Part shown: positions 6,788 to 6,789 of the stretch, one piece after another
How the letters are laid out: the number at the start of each line of letters is the position of its first letter
How positions within the stretch are numbered: the stretch's first letter is position 1
Assembly: GCA_903904765.1 (NCBI GenBank)
Contig: CAIVEA010000738.1
Location: 1 to 6,789 of the forward strand
Direction: 5' to 3'
DNA length: 6,789 nt
Source of the DNA: an uncultured Chloroflexota bacterium
GTDB taxonomy: Bacteria; Chloroflexota; Anaerolineae; Aggregatilineales; Phototrophicaceae
The notes under the pieces: generated by a model
Seen by the model: the letters and a program-made list of their open reading frames with translations, nothing else
Database searches by the model: none
What the model was told of the DNA's origin: nothing
Program-made: the position numbers and the translations under genes

Positions 6788-6789
6788 TA

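Overview
All genes read on the minus strand, so transcription runs from the right edge to the left edge. GC content is moderately high (about 58-60% by eye, not counted). A dnaG-rpoD pair without rpsU, a primase zinc site with the spelling CFGAC instead of the usual CFGC, and the general character of the proteins suggest a Chloroflexota bacterium, perhaps Anaerolineae. This is inference from recalled family features and was not tested by a search.

Right half (6789 to about 3890): a likely three-gene unit. It starts at a sigma70-type promoter whose -10 box lies between the arms of a perfect 9-bp inverted repeat (6751-6776), which is a strong candidate operator. The genes are a flavin amine oxidase (6716-5454), a GNAT acetyltransferase (5378-4626) and a second, intact GNAT acetyltransferase (4598-3930) that is clearly a paralogue of the first. 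The oxidase and the first acetyltransferase are each cut by one in-frame TGA. In the acetyltransferase the TGA falls exactly where the intact paralogue has Trp. In the oxidase it falls where I expect Trp from the family. Both TGAs are followed by CTG, as is the TGA that ends the first acetyltransferase. The first acetyltransferase has also lost a glycine of the acetyl-CoA loop, which favours decay, but readthrough or UGA decoding as Trp cannot be excluded from this window alone. A hairpin at 3890-3916 probably ends this unit.

Left half (3770 to 1): the core replication/transcription operon. A promoter with a perfect TATAAT (-10 at 3742-3747) drives dnaG (primase, 695 aa). Eight bases after the dnaG stop, rpoD begins (primary sigma factor). 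It is visible for 538 codons and runs off the left edge, probably lacking only about ten residues. The rpoD ribosome-binding site overlaps the dnaG stop codon, so the two are probably translationally coupled.

No tRNA, rRNA, CRISPR array, insertion sequence or phage gene was seen. The largest gap between genes is 218 bases (3712-3929), which holds two hairpins and the dnaG promoter. The long open frames on the plus strand are antisense shadows.
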